A stretch of DNA of 64,000 nucleotides, taken from contig JAGTXO010000007.1 of assembly GCA_019448385.1 (NCBI GenBank), positions 124,001 to 188,000 of the forward strand, read 5' to 3'. A program made the translations under genes and the position numbers. This document shows positions 11,001 through 19,054 of the stretch, piece by piece. The notes beneath the pieces were generated by a model. The model was given only the letters and a program-made list of their open reading frames with translations. It was not told where the DNA came from and made no database searches. Origin of the DNA: Diacronema lutheri (taxonomy: Eukaryota; Haptophyta; Pavlovophyceae; Pavlovales; Pavlovaceae). Each line of letters starts with the position of its first letter. The first letter of the stretch is position 1.

Positions 11001-14000
11001 ACCGTCGCGGCGTGCGCGTCGCTCCCGCCGCGCATGGGCGATGGGCAGCTGGCCATCCGGCGGCACACGCTCGGCACGGGCGCCGGCGCGCCGGCGCACG
11101 CCGTCGTCTCGCTCCGCGTCGCGCACGTGAGCCACGCCATCCGCCGCGCGGCGCACGACGGCGGCGCGCGCGCCGAGCGGATGGCGCGCGCCGCGCGCGC
11201 GTTTTGCGATGTGGCGGCCGCGCTGCGCGTCGACGCGATCCTGGCGGAGGTGCCCGAGGACCGCCCGACGGGCACGCCCTTCCTTGGCGGGCTGCTCGAG
11301 TTTTGGAACAAACGCCACGGGAGCTCGACGGCGCCAGCCACGCTCGCGCTCGGAGACGTGCGCGAGGTGGCCAAGCGGACGGCCGACGCAGCGGCCGGCC
11401 GAGCGGACGAGGTCCCTGCGGCTGGCCGTCCGCAGGTCGCGGCGCGCGCGTGCGCTGGCGCGATTGGCGGCGGCGCGGGCGCGGCGGGCGCCTCGGACGC
11501 TGCGCCCCGTGCACTGGCGGGCGCGTCGGGTGCGCGCACGGACGGCGGCCCTGCCGACGCACCGCGCCAGCTGGAGAGCCGCTACGGCGAGGCGAGCAAG
11601 CTCGACCTACCCCAAGATTCCACTACGGGCTGCGTCCTCGACGCTCGCGAGGCCCAGGACCGCGCGCGCGTGCCTGCTGCGCCCGACGGCACAGCGCTGC
11701 GCCGCGTGCTCGACGCCGTCGGCGCGGGCGCGCCCGCGCAGCGCAGCCCGCGCTGGCACGACGAGCGATGGGAGGAGGTCACGGGCAGCAAGGTTGGCGA
11801 CGTCGTGAACGACAACGCCGGCGTCGCGCACGAGACGCTCACCGACGAGTACGTGCACCGGCGGCGGCGCGAGGTGCGGACCAAGGCGACGACCGCGGGC
11901 ATCCTCGGCGAGGCCGTCGCGCTGCGCAAGCTGGCGGCCGCGTACGGCATCACCGTCGTGTGCAACCTGCCGATGGTGCGTGCGGACCCGCACGACAAGA
12001 GCGCGCCGTTCGCCTTCTCGCCGGACGGGCTCGCCATCCTCCCCGAAGACAACGAGCAGGTCCTCGTCGAGGTGAAGACGCTCACCAAGGCGGACGCCAA
12101 GGCGCACGAGGACGGGCCGCCGCAGCCGCACCGCGATCAGCTGCAGCTCGGCATGCACGTCCTCGGCGTGCGCAAAGCGCTCTACGTGCAGTACCTCAGG
12201 CACGAGGACCGGATCGTCGTGCACGTCGTGACGCGCGGCGCCGGCTGGCTTGCATTCGCGCAGCCGAGGGTGCAGGCCTTCTGGGCGCGCGTCGTCGAGC
12301 GGCGCGCGCGGCTCGAGCGCGCGCGCGCCGACCACCCGGCTGCGAGCCGGCGGCACCGGCGGCAGCAGACGCCGGCCGGGCCGCCGCTCGTGCTCGCGCT
12401 GGACGGGCGCATCCCCGCCGCGCGCGCCGCCGCGCTGCACGCCGTCGCGCACGGCACCGCGAGCGCGGCGGCGGTGGCGGCGACGGCGGCGACGGGCGAC
12501 GCGACGGCGTTGCAAGACGCGATCGCGGCGCTGCGCGCGCCCGTCGGCAATGCGGCGATCGACAGCGCAGCGCGTGCGGAGCGCGCGGCCGTCGAGCGGG
12601 CGATCGCGTACCTCGGGCAGCCGGCAGGCGACGCCGCCGCCCGCGGCACGGCCGAGGCGGCCGAGGAGGAGAGGACGGTCGACGCCGACATCTGCGCGTT
12701 GCTGCACCAGCTCGGCGCGAGCGTGGCGCACGTGCACGTCGAGGACGCGGATTGCGTCACGCGTGAGCACTGGGGCGGGGCGGTGCTCGCTGCAGCGGGC
12801 GACCCGTCGAGCGCCCCCGCCATTTCGAGCGTCATCGTCGCGCACATCGTGCGGCTCGCCGGCTTTGGCGTCGAGCTCCCGCAGTCGATTCGCGTCGCCC
12901 CCAGCACGGCCGACTGGCACGAGGGCTGGCTCGACGTGCAGTGCGTGCTGCTGCGCACGCGCCGGCGCGGGCGGCGCGACGACGACTTTGTGGCCGTCGT
13001 CAGGCGCGGTGGGCGCTGGTTTGCGTGCGAGCCCGGCCGCGCGCGGCGGCTGCAGTGGCGGTCGGTCCTGCGCCGCGCGCGCGGCGGCGTCGACGGGACC
13101 GGCGAGGAGGCGTTCGCGGTCGTCTACGTGCGGCGCGGCGACGCGGCCGGCGACGCGGCTGGCGACGCGCAGGCCGAACGGGCGCGCGGCGGGCGCGCGC
13201 GCAGGCGCACGCGCGGCGGCACGCGCAAGCGCAAGCGCGGCGCCTCCGCCGGGCTCGAGGCGGCCGCGCCCGCCGGCGCGCCGGCTGCCGCGCCCGCCGG
13301 CGCGCCGGCGGGCGCTGCTCACCGCCCGCCCGCCATGCGCGCGACGGTCGCCGCGCGCACCACGCGCTCTGTGACCGACGCGCGGCACTCGGCGCCTGCC
13401 GCCACGGTTGCACCTGTCTTCGACTGGCGCGCCGGCCGCCCGCCCCCCGCCGCTCGAGCCCGCCACCCGCGGCCGCGTGGGCGCGCGCCACCGGGCAAGG
13501 CCTGGGACAGCGTCTCGGGTGCGTGGGCGGACAAGCCGACTGGTGCTGCCGTCGCCGGCGCGCCGCCGCCGCTGCCGCCCGCCGCCGCGCCGCCGCCCAC
13601 CGCCGCGCCGCCGCCCGCCGCCGCGCCGCCGCCCGCCGTCGCGCCGCCGCCCGCCGCCGCGCCGCCGCCGCCGCCGCCACCGGCGGCGCTCGGCCGCCGG
13701 CAGCACGTCGGCGCGGGCGGCAGCGCGGCGGGCCGGCGGCTCGCGGCCATCGCACGGCGGCAGCGCGGCGTGCGCGCGCCGCCGCCCGCCGCGCGCTTCC
13801 TCGCCACGCTGCCGCCACCGCCACGCGACGGCCTCGCGCGCACGAGCAAGCAGGCGCGCGCGAGGCGCAACGCGGACGGACGGCCGGCGCACGCGCGCGC
13901 GGCCAACGCGCGCGCCTTCTACCGCGGCGTGGAGCTCGGCGTGCACGCGACGCGCGCCATCGTCGACGCGCGCCACGCCGACCTGCCGCAGGCCGTCTTC

Positions 14001-17000
14001 GTGGCGGAGGCGCGGGCGATCGTCGCGCGCTCCGCCGGCGGCGGCGCGCTGCTCGCGCCGGACGACGTGCGCGACCTGTGCGACGCGCAGACGGACGCCG
14101 ATCGCGCTGCGATCTGGGCGTCGGTGGGCGCGCACGAGGCGACGCGCATCTTCGCGCTCGTCACGCGCAACGCGAGCTTGGCGGGCGCGGCGCTGCTCGT
14201 GCTGCACACGCCGGCGGGCGCGCCGGCGCGCGCGCTCGGGCTCCTGGCGACGCGCTCGCGCGCGCCGTCGACGGGCGCGCCGCGCGACGCGCACAGGGCG
14301 CTGGTGCAGCGGTTGGACGTGCTGATGGACGCGATCGCCGCGGCGCGAGGCGCGTCGCCGCTCGAGCTCGAGCTCGCGCTCGCGCCCGAGCCGCAGAGCG
14401 CGTGCAACGCGCGTGCGGCCGCGCTGCTCTGCCTGCAGGCCGTCGCGGACGCGAGCGGCCGTCCCGCCGCTGAGGACGCGCTGGCCGCGCTCGACGACGC
14501 GCGCGGCATCGACCGGCACTGCCACGCCGTCCGGCAGCAGATCGAGGCGAAGCTCGCGTGGCGGCGCGCCGACGGCGCCGTCGGCGTTGACGGCGCCGAC
14601 GGCGCGCCCGCGCTCGCGCCTGCCGCCGCACCGCCGGCGTGCGCGCCGGCGCACGCTGCCGGCGAGGCGGCGGTCGACCAGGCGATCGTCACGCGGGTGC
14701 GCGACGCGCTGCGCGCGTGGGCGACGACTGGCACCGCGCCCAGCGCGGCGGTGCTCGACGACGCCTGCGCCGCGTACACGGCCCGCGCACGCGCGCGCAA
14801 GGACGCGCGCACGGCGCTGGGCCCGACGCGCGCGGCCGAGCTGCTCGCCGCGGCCGCGCGCGGCGGAGCCGACGGGGCGGATGCCGCGCGCGCGCTGCTC
14901 GGCGGCACGCCGCGCCTGCTCGTCGTGCTCCTCTGCGTGCCCGTCGCCGCGCCGTCCGGCGAGCCGCCGCGCCCGGTCGGGCTGCTCGTCGCCGACCGGC
15001 CGACGGACGACTCGCGCCCGGCCGCGCTCGTGCGCTACGACTTTGCGCCGCTCGACGCGGACGTGGCCGTCGCGGTCGGCGCGCATGCCGTCGCGCTGGC
15101 CAGTGCGATCTGGCCGCTGCTCGCGGCCGAGGGGGAGCCGCGGCCATCGCCCGTCGTGCGCTCGCAGCCGCGCGGCGGCGACGATGGCGCGCGTGCGCTC
15201 GCAACGTTCGCGTGCCTCGACGCGCTGATGACCGCCAGCGTCGGCGCGCACGGCCTCGCGGGCGGCGCGGGCATGCTGCCCGCGCTGGTCGCGCGAGGCG
15301 CCGCGGCCGCCCAGCGCGAGCGGCAGCTGCGCGCGGCCGCCGAGAGGCTGGGCGGCACGGTCGCTGGGTGGCCGGACACGGGCGCGAGCGCGGCGGGCGC
15401 GAGCGTCGACGAGGAGGCGCGCACGTACGAGGTCGAGGCGGTCGTCGACGAGCGCCGCAAGGCGGGCAAGAAGGTGACGTTCCAGTTCCGGATCAGGTGG
15501 CGGGGCTACGACGAGAGCGCCGACACGTGGGAGCCTGAGGCCAACGTGAGCAGCGACCTCGTCGCCCAGTTCCGCAAGACGCGCGACGAGCAGAAGCGGC
15601 GCGCGGGCGTATCGGGCAGCGGCAGCGGCGGCGCGGGCGCGGCGTCGGCATTGGCGTCGGCGCCGCTTCGCGCGCACGGCGAGTCGGGCGCCGCGGGCAA
15701 GCGCGCCGCGGCGGGTGCCGCCGCGAGCGCGCGCGACGCCGCGGGCGCGCGCGCGCCGAGCGTTCCCCGCGCGCGCGGCGTCGAGCGCGCGCGCGTGGAC
15801 GAGCCCGCTGCGCCGAGCGCGCGCGCCGCCGGCGGCGCGACGGCGCGCACGCGCGGCAGCGTGCTCCCGGGCTTCGTGGTCAAGCGCTCGACGCTCAACG
15901 CGGGGCCGCAGGCGGTGACGGCGCAGCCCGGTGCGCGGAAGGAGCTGCGGCGCATCGCGGCGGCCGTGCACAGGCTCACGACACAGGCGTACCGCGTCAT
16001 CAACAAGGTGGTGCGCGACGAGGCTGCGGTGGCGAGCGCGCAGGCCGTCGGCGCGGCGTCGGGCGGCCCGTCGACCAGCGTGCACACGTCGACCACGATG
16101 GACAAGGGAACCGTCCGTGCGATCTTCTCGGCCATCGGCTGGCACAAGGACGAGAGCACGTACGGTGCAGCGCCCCGAGGCAAGCCCGCCGAGCAAGCCG
16201 CCGCGCAGACCAAGGCGGCGACGGCGCGCGCCGTCGGCGAGATGGCCGAGGGCGTCCAGCCCGTCTGCGCGGTGGGCCTCACGGAGATCCTCGAGGCGGA
16301 GGCGACGCAGGTGTCCACCGCGTGCCTGATGCATCCATCGCGCGTCGTGAACGGGCTGCTCCGCGACGTCGTCCGCGCGGCAGTCGAGCGCGACGAGGCG
16401 CTCGTCGCGCTGCCCGAGATGCAGCGAAACGCGCGCGTGCGCGAGCTGTGCGAGCGGCTGCTGCGCGGCGACGTGGAGGGCGCGCGCGTCGGCTGCCCCG
16501 CCGCGCTCGACCGCCACCTGCCCGACATGGTCCTCCACAAGATCGACTACAAGTGCACGCCCACGAAAAGGTGGAACTACGACCGGCACACGACGCGCTA
16601 CTTCCTCGTGCAGATCCGCACCCTGCAGCACGTGGCCGAGGGGCAGGCGCTGCTCTGCCGGCTCGCGCACATCCACACGCAGCTGACCGGACGGCCGCCG
16701 CGGTACAATGTGGCGCCGCTGCGCACGCACAATGTGCGCGCGAGGCGTGGCTGCCGCTGCCGCCGCCGAGCGCCCAAGCGCGCGCGCCGCCGCCGTGCGC
16801 GCCGCCCCGCGGCCAGGTTGGTCACGCGCCCGCGCGCTCGCGCGCCGCGCGCTGCGCGCAGGTGCCGCGCAACGTGCGCCTCGCCGCGAGCGCCATCTGG
16901 GTGACGCTTTCGGATGACGAGCGCAAGGAGCTGCGCGCGCGGCTCAAGGCGCTGGACCTGCGCGACCACGATGGCGAGCCGATCAAGTGGACAGGCACAA

Positions 17001-18586
17001 ACGGCAACACCCCGCCGATGTCGGACGTGCGCGTCAGGTACGCGGTCTTTGCGACGCGCTTCGACATCTCCAACCGCGTCTTCGACTACGCCGGGCGCGA
17101 GCGGCCGCCGGCCGATCTGCCGTGGCACGCGCGGCGCTCGTGGGTTGGCCTCGCGCCGCTGCCGCGCGTGCCGCTCCCGGGCCGGCAGCCCGTCAAGTCG
17201 GTGGTGACAGATGGCGTCGCCGTGCACGCCGTCGGGACCGTCCTCGTGCCGAAGGCGCAGGCGCCGGCCGGCGGCTCGGGCGTCCTGCACCGCTGGCGCC
17301 GGCCGGACGGGCGCATCGCCGTCGCGCTCGGCTCCGAGCTGCGGCGGGCGATCGACGTCGAGGCGGCGGTCGTCGTCGCGGCCGACCCGAACATGGGCAA
17401 CATCACCACCTACTCTGCGCACGTCGGGCGGGCGGCCGTCTGGCGGCAGTTCACGCAGCGCGCGCGCGCGCGCGCCGCGGGCTTTGCGCGCGAGACGGCC
17501 AAGACCAACGCGGCGCGGCGGCGCGTGCGCACCGACGGGCGCGGCGAGGAGTTCAGCGTGGAGGCGGACGAGGCGCGGCTTGGCGAGGCGCACAGCGCCA
17601 AGGTGCTCGACGCGGGCAAATACATCGCCTTCCACCGCGAGAGCGCGCGGGTGCGCGAGCGCGCCGCCGAGCACGTGTACGACGCGCCGGCGCGCCGGAA
17701 GGAGCGCTGGCGGCGCGACAGCGGCGGGCGGTCCAACGCGGCGCGCGTCGCCGAGGCGCTCATCGCGGCGCACTGTGTCGACGGCGTGACGCGCGACCGG
17801 CTGCTCGTGTGCGTGGGCAAGTGGCTGCGCGACCACAAGGGCGCGCAGCCCAAGGGCGCGCCGCCCGCCTTCCAGGTGGGGCTGCTGCGCGAGCTGCGGC
17901 GGCGCGGCGTCGCGGCCGTCTTCGTGCCCGAGCCGTACACGTCGATGCACTGCTCGATGCCGCGGCTCGCCAAGGGCGGCAGGCTGCAGCGCTGCGGCGC
18001 GGAGCTCGCGCAGAACCCGCGCCTGCCCGTGGCAAAGGGCGGCACGCGCACGGTGCACGCGCTCGTCATCTGCCCGGCGTGCAACGGCGGCAAGAAGCCC
18101 GTGCACCGCGACTACAACGCCGCGCGCAACATCTTCTACGACGTGCACGACATGGCGGCGCACGCGGCCGGGCGCGACACCACGTCGACGCCTGAGCGCT
18201 TTGCCCTCGTGCTCGCCTGGTGGGCGCGCGGCGAGGTGTGGGAGCGTGAGGAGCGCATGGTGCACGGCGAGGGCGACGACTGCGACGACGAGTGCGACGG
18301 CGACGACGAGGGCGACGACGAGGGCGACGACGACGACGACGACGATGGCAGCGGCGACGGCGGCGGCGGCGAGGGCGACGGCGACGGCGACGGCGACGGA
18401 GGCGGCGGCGGCGACGACGACGATGACGGCGGGGGAGGCGGCGGCGGCGACGGCGGTGGCGACGACGGCGGCGGGCGCGGCGGCGGTGGCGGCGGCGGCT
18501 CTCGCGCCCGCACCCCCGCCCGCGGAGCTGCCAGCGCCAGTGCCGGCGGCGGCAGCGCGCGCGGGCCGAAGCGCGGCCGGCGTTGA
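5028..18586 (+). CDS. giant multidomain protein: C48 peptidase, PD-(D/E)XK nuclease, chromodomain, Fanzor
   Basis: Exon 1 is 5028-16733, open from 4680 with ATG chosen at 5028. Exon 2 is 16862-18586. Joined through a phase-0 intron they give about 4,476 residues. Domains in order: helical N-terminus (about 5028-6000), Pro/Ala linkers, Ulp1-like peptidase (about 7020-7680), unassigned modules, YqaJ-like nuclease (11745-12290), degenerate USP-like module (12680-13130), a Pro/Ala repeat, weak peptidase-like modules (13900-15250), chromodomain (15423-15580), Fanzor (15870-18586). The amino-acid mix in this frame is protein-like, while the opposite strand reads Arg-rich. GC-rich DNA keeps frames open by chance, so this may really be two or more genes with unseen introns. 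The part from the chromodomain onward is the firmest. Around 5900-6900 the frame looks poor and may hide an intron. It lies in a mobile-looking block after a USP-like gene. Confidence 0.5.
7020..7680 (+). other. Ulp1-like (C48) cysteine peptidase domain
   Basis: This domain of the giant frame would remove SUMO-like or ubiquitin-like tags. The catalytic tetrad appears in Ulp1 order: His in SGHFTALRLV (7377-7379), Asp in VLVDTLAS (7446-7448), Gln in NAAQRG (7569-7571) and Cys in ATCGLAVV (7584-7586). Spacing is 23, 41 and 5 residues; yeast Ulp1 has 17, 43 and 6. C48-like peptidases are common cargo of large eukaryotic DNA transposons. The assignment rests on motif order and spacing, without a database match. 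Confidence 0.6.
7843..8045 (+). repeat. GCC-rich low-complexity tract coding poly-Pro and poly-Ala
   Basis: There are runs of CCG/GCC triplets, including an almost pure GCC tract at about 7996-8043, read in the giant frame as Pro8-9 and Ala15-plus blocks. It is probably a flexible linker and a replication-slippage hotspot. Confidence 0.9.
11745..12290 (+). other. YqaJ-like PD-(D/E)XK nuclease domain
   Basis: The block is laid out like YqaJ/lambda-exonuclease-type recombinases: SPRWHDERWEEVTGSK at the start, a conserved Glu in GILGEAVAL (11910-11912), Asp in FSPDGLAIL (12024-12026), the ExK pair in LVEVKTLT (Glu 12069, Lys 12075), then a Q..LQLGMHVLGVRKALYVQY helix (Gln near 12138). All metal-binding positions are present. 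Known relatives are Mg-dependent exonucleases that make ends for single-strand annealing; here it would process element ends or breaks. It is part of the same open frame as the downstream Fanzor. Confidence 0.75.
12680..13130 (+). other. degenerate USP-like module
   Basis: The segment DDDFVAVVRRGGRWFACEPGRARRL resembles the His box of the upstream USP-like gene (SGHLVAIVLRNGAWFLCDDDN), and EEAFAVVYVRR resembles its last strand. The expected His is Asp here and no convincing Cys box precedes it, so the module is probably non-catalytic, perhaps a ubiquitin-binding relic of duplication. The comparison is by eye and weak. Confidence 0.35.
13562..13685 (+). repeat. 18-bp Pro/Ala-coding tandem repeat
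   Basis: The unit of the GCCGCCGCGCCGCCGCCC type is repeated about five times with A/G changes, coding APPP(T/A/V)A blocks in the giant frame. It acts as a linker between the degenerate USP-like module and the following region. Confidence 0.85.
13900..15250 (+). other. possible tandem degenerate peptidase-like modules
   Basis: Two segments (about 14130-14450 and 14910-15240) share a pattern of hydrophobic strands, a GLL(A/V)xR strand, an acidic/Pro loop, a helix, then a Gln-rich motif and a helix (EPQSACNARAAALL; SQPRGGDDGARAL). This recalls the Gln...Cys end of the C48 domain near 7570, but the catalytic Cys or His is missing in each. The call is tentative, and these may simply be an unknown fold. 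Confidence 0.25.
15423..15580 (+). other. chromodomain, aromatic cage complete
   Basis: The segment TYEVEAVVDERR..GKKVTFQFRIRWRGY..SADTWEPEANV follows the HP1/chromovirus chromodomain from first strand to the TWEP turn, followed by the C-terminal helix (SSDLVAQFRKT). The three cage aromatics expected to bind methyl-lysine are present: Tyr of TYEVE, and Trp and Tyr of RWRGY. It ends about 95 codons before the Fanzor N-terminus in the same frame, with a Ser/Gly/Ala-rich linker and no Met. Known transposon chromodomains steer proteins to H3K9me-type chromatin. Confidence 0.92.
15870..18586 (+). other. Fanzor: eukaryotic TnpB-like RNA-guided nuclease domain
   Basis: The N-terminal part (VLPGFVVKRSTLN.., a helix with TTQAYRVINKVV, then DRHLPDMVLHKIDY) lies before the intron 16734-16861. 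VPRNVRLAASAIW and the RuvC part follow it. RuvC-I reads VVVAADPNMGN (Asp 17384-17386). A Glu in FVPEPYTSMHC (17930-17932) fits the relocated Glu of Fanzors, since the usual RuvC-II site reads VCVGKW without Glu. RuvC-III reads HRDYNAARNI (Asp 18110-18112), followed by the family's RDTTSTPERFAL tail. The zinc ribbon uses Cys of SMHC, Cys of QRCG and CPAC. An Asp/Gly-rich tail (18270-18500) and a basic end GPKRGRR (possible nuclear signal) follow. No disruption is seen. Fanzors cut DNA under an omega-RNA guide encoded beside them and are often carried by transposons, Helitrons included. Confidence 0.9.
16734..16861 (+). other. intron inside the Fanzor coding region
   Basis: The donor is AAT|GTGCGC and the acceptor GCGCAG|GTG. 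The length of 128 nt shifts frame 0 to frame 2 exactly as needed, joining ..LRTHN to VPRNVRLA, which is a normal Fanzor sequence across the joint. The donor matches the GTGCG consensus of host introns in this window. Confidence 0.8.
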
Positions 18587-19054
18587 CGCACGGCCGAGCC
18601 GCGCAGCGGTCGACGCTTTGCGGGCTCTGCCCAGGTCGCGCGCGGCTGGCGACGCGTGCCGCGCGCGGCACGACCGTGCACGCCGCCACCCGTGGCCGAG
18701 CGCGCCGCACCAGCCGGCCCGCTCCAACCGCCGTGCGGATCACGGACGCTCGCTACGGCTCGTCGGCGCGCGTCACCTGCGCCGGCGGCCACGGCGCCGT
18801 CTGCTCCGGCCTCGTCGCGAGCAGCCCGACCGCTGCTCGCCGCCCGCACGCCGCCGCAGCAACGCTGCGCGTCGTGCTCCCCCGCTCGCCAAACGCGAAG
18901 AGCTCCCTCACAAGGACGTCCTTCCGAACGGCCCGCGCTGCACTCGGGGCGCGATCGTGCCCCTGATCGGATTTGGCTTGACCATCTATACACGTGACGA
19001 GCGCCCGCTCGATTTTGCTCTGTTTTTAATTTGTCGAGCGAGGTCCGGTTGCCA
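18587..19054. other. spacer 3' of Fanzor; candidate omega-RNA / element end
   Basis: This sits between the Fanzor stop and the 3' end of pescadillo on the other strand. It has no protein of its own. Its second half is a dispersed repeat (18851-18991). In characterised Fanzor and TnpB loci the guide RNA is made from the region at the end of the nuclease gene running into the element terminus, so this is where it would be sought. Confidence 0.4.
18851..18991 (+). repeat. dispersed repeat, copy 1 (possible transposon terminus)
   Basis: The 141 bp recur almost unchanged at 56663-56805 in the same orientation. The repeat contains a perfect 12-bp palindrome AAGGACGTCCTT (near 18911-18922) and ends in GGCTTGACCATCTATAC in both copies, after which similarity stops abruptly. 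It lies 265 bp after the Fanzor stop. Confidence 0.9.

Noticed and set aside
11607-16730. 1,707-codon minus-strand frame, and similar long minus frames at 4655-7141 and 8142-11318
   Set aside because: They are Arg/Ala/Gly-rich throughout, without motifs, and mirror the plus-strand coding frame. Stop codons are rare on both strands at this GC content.
1-18991. Virus-derived origin (giant-virus or Polinton-like insertion) for the block
   Set aside because: YqaJ and Fanzor-like genes do occur in large DNA viruses, but no capsid, packaging ATPase, viral polymerase or envelope gene is recognisable and the genes are spliced host-style.
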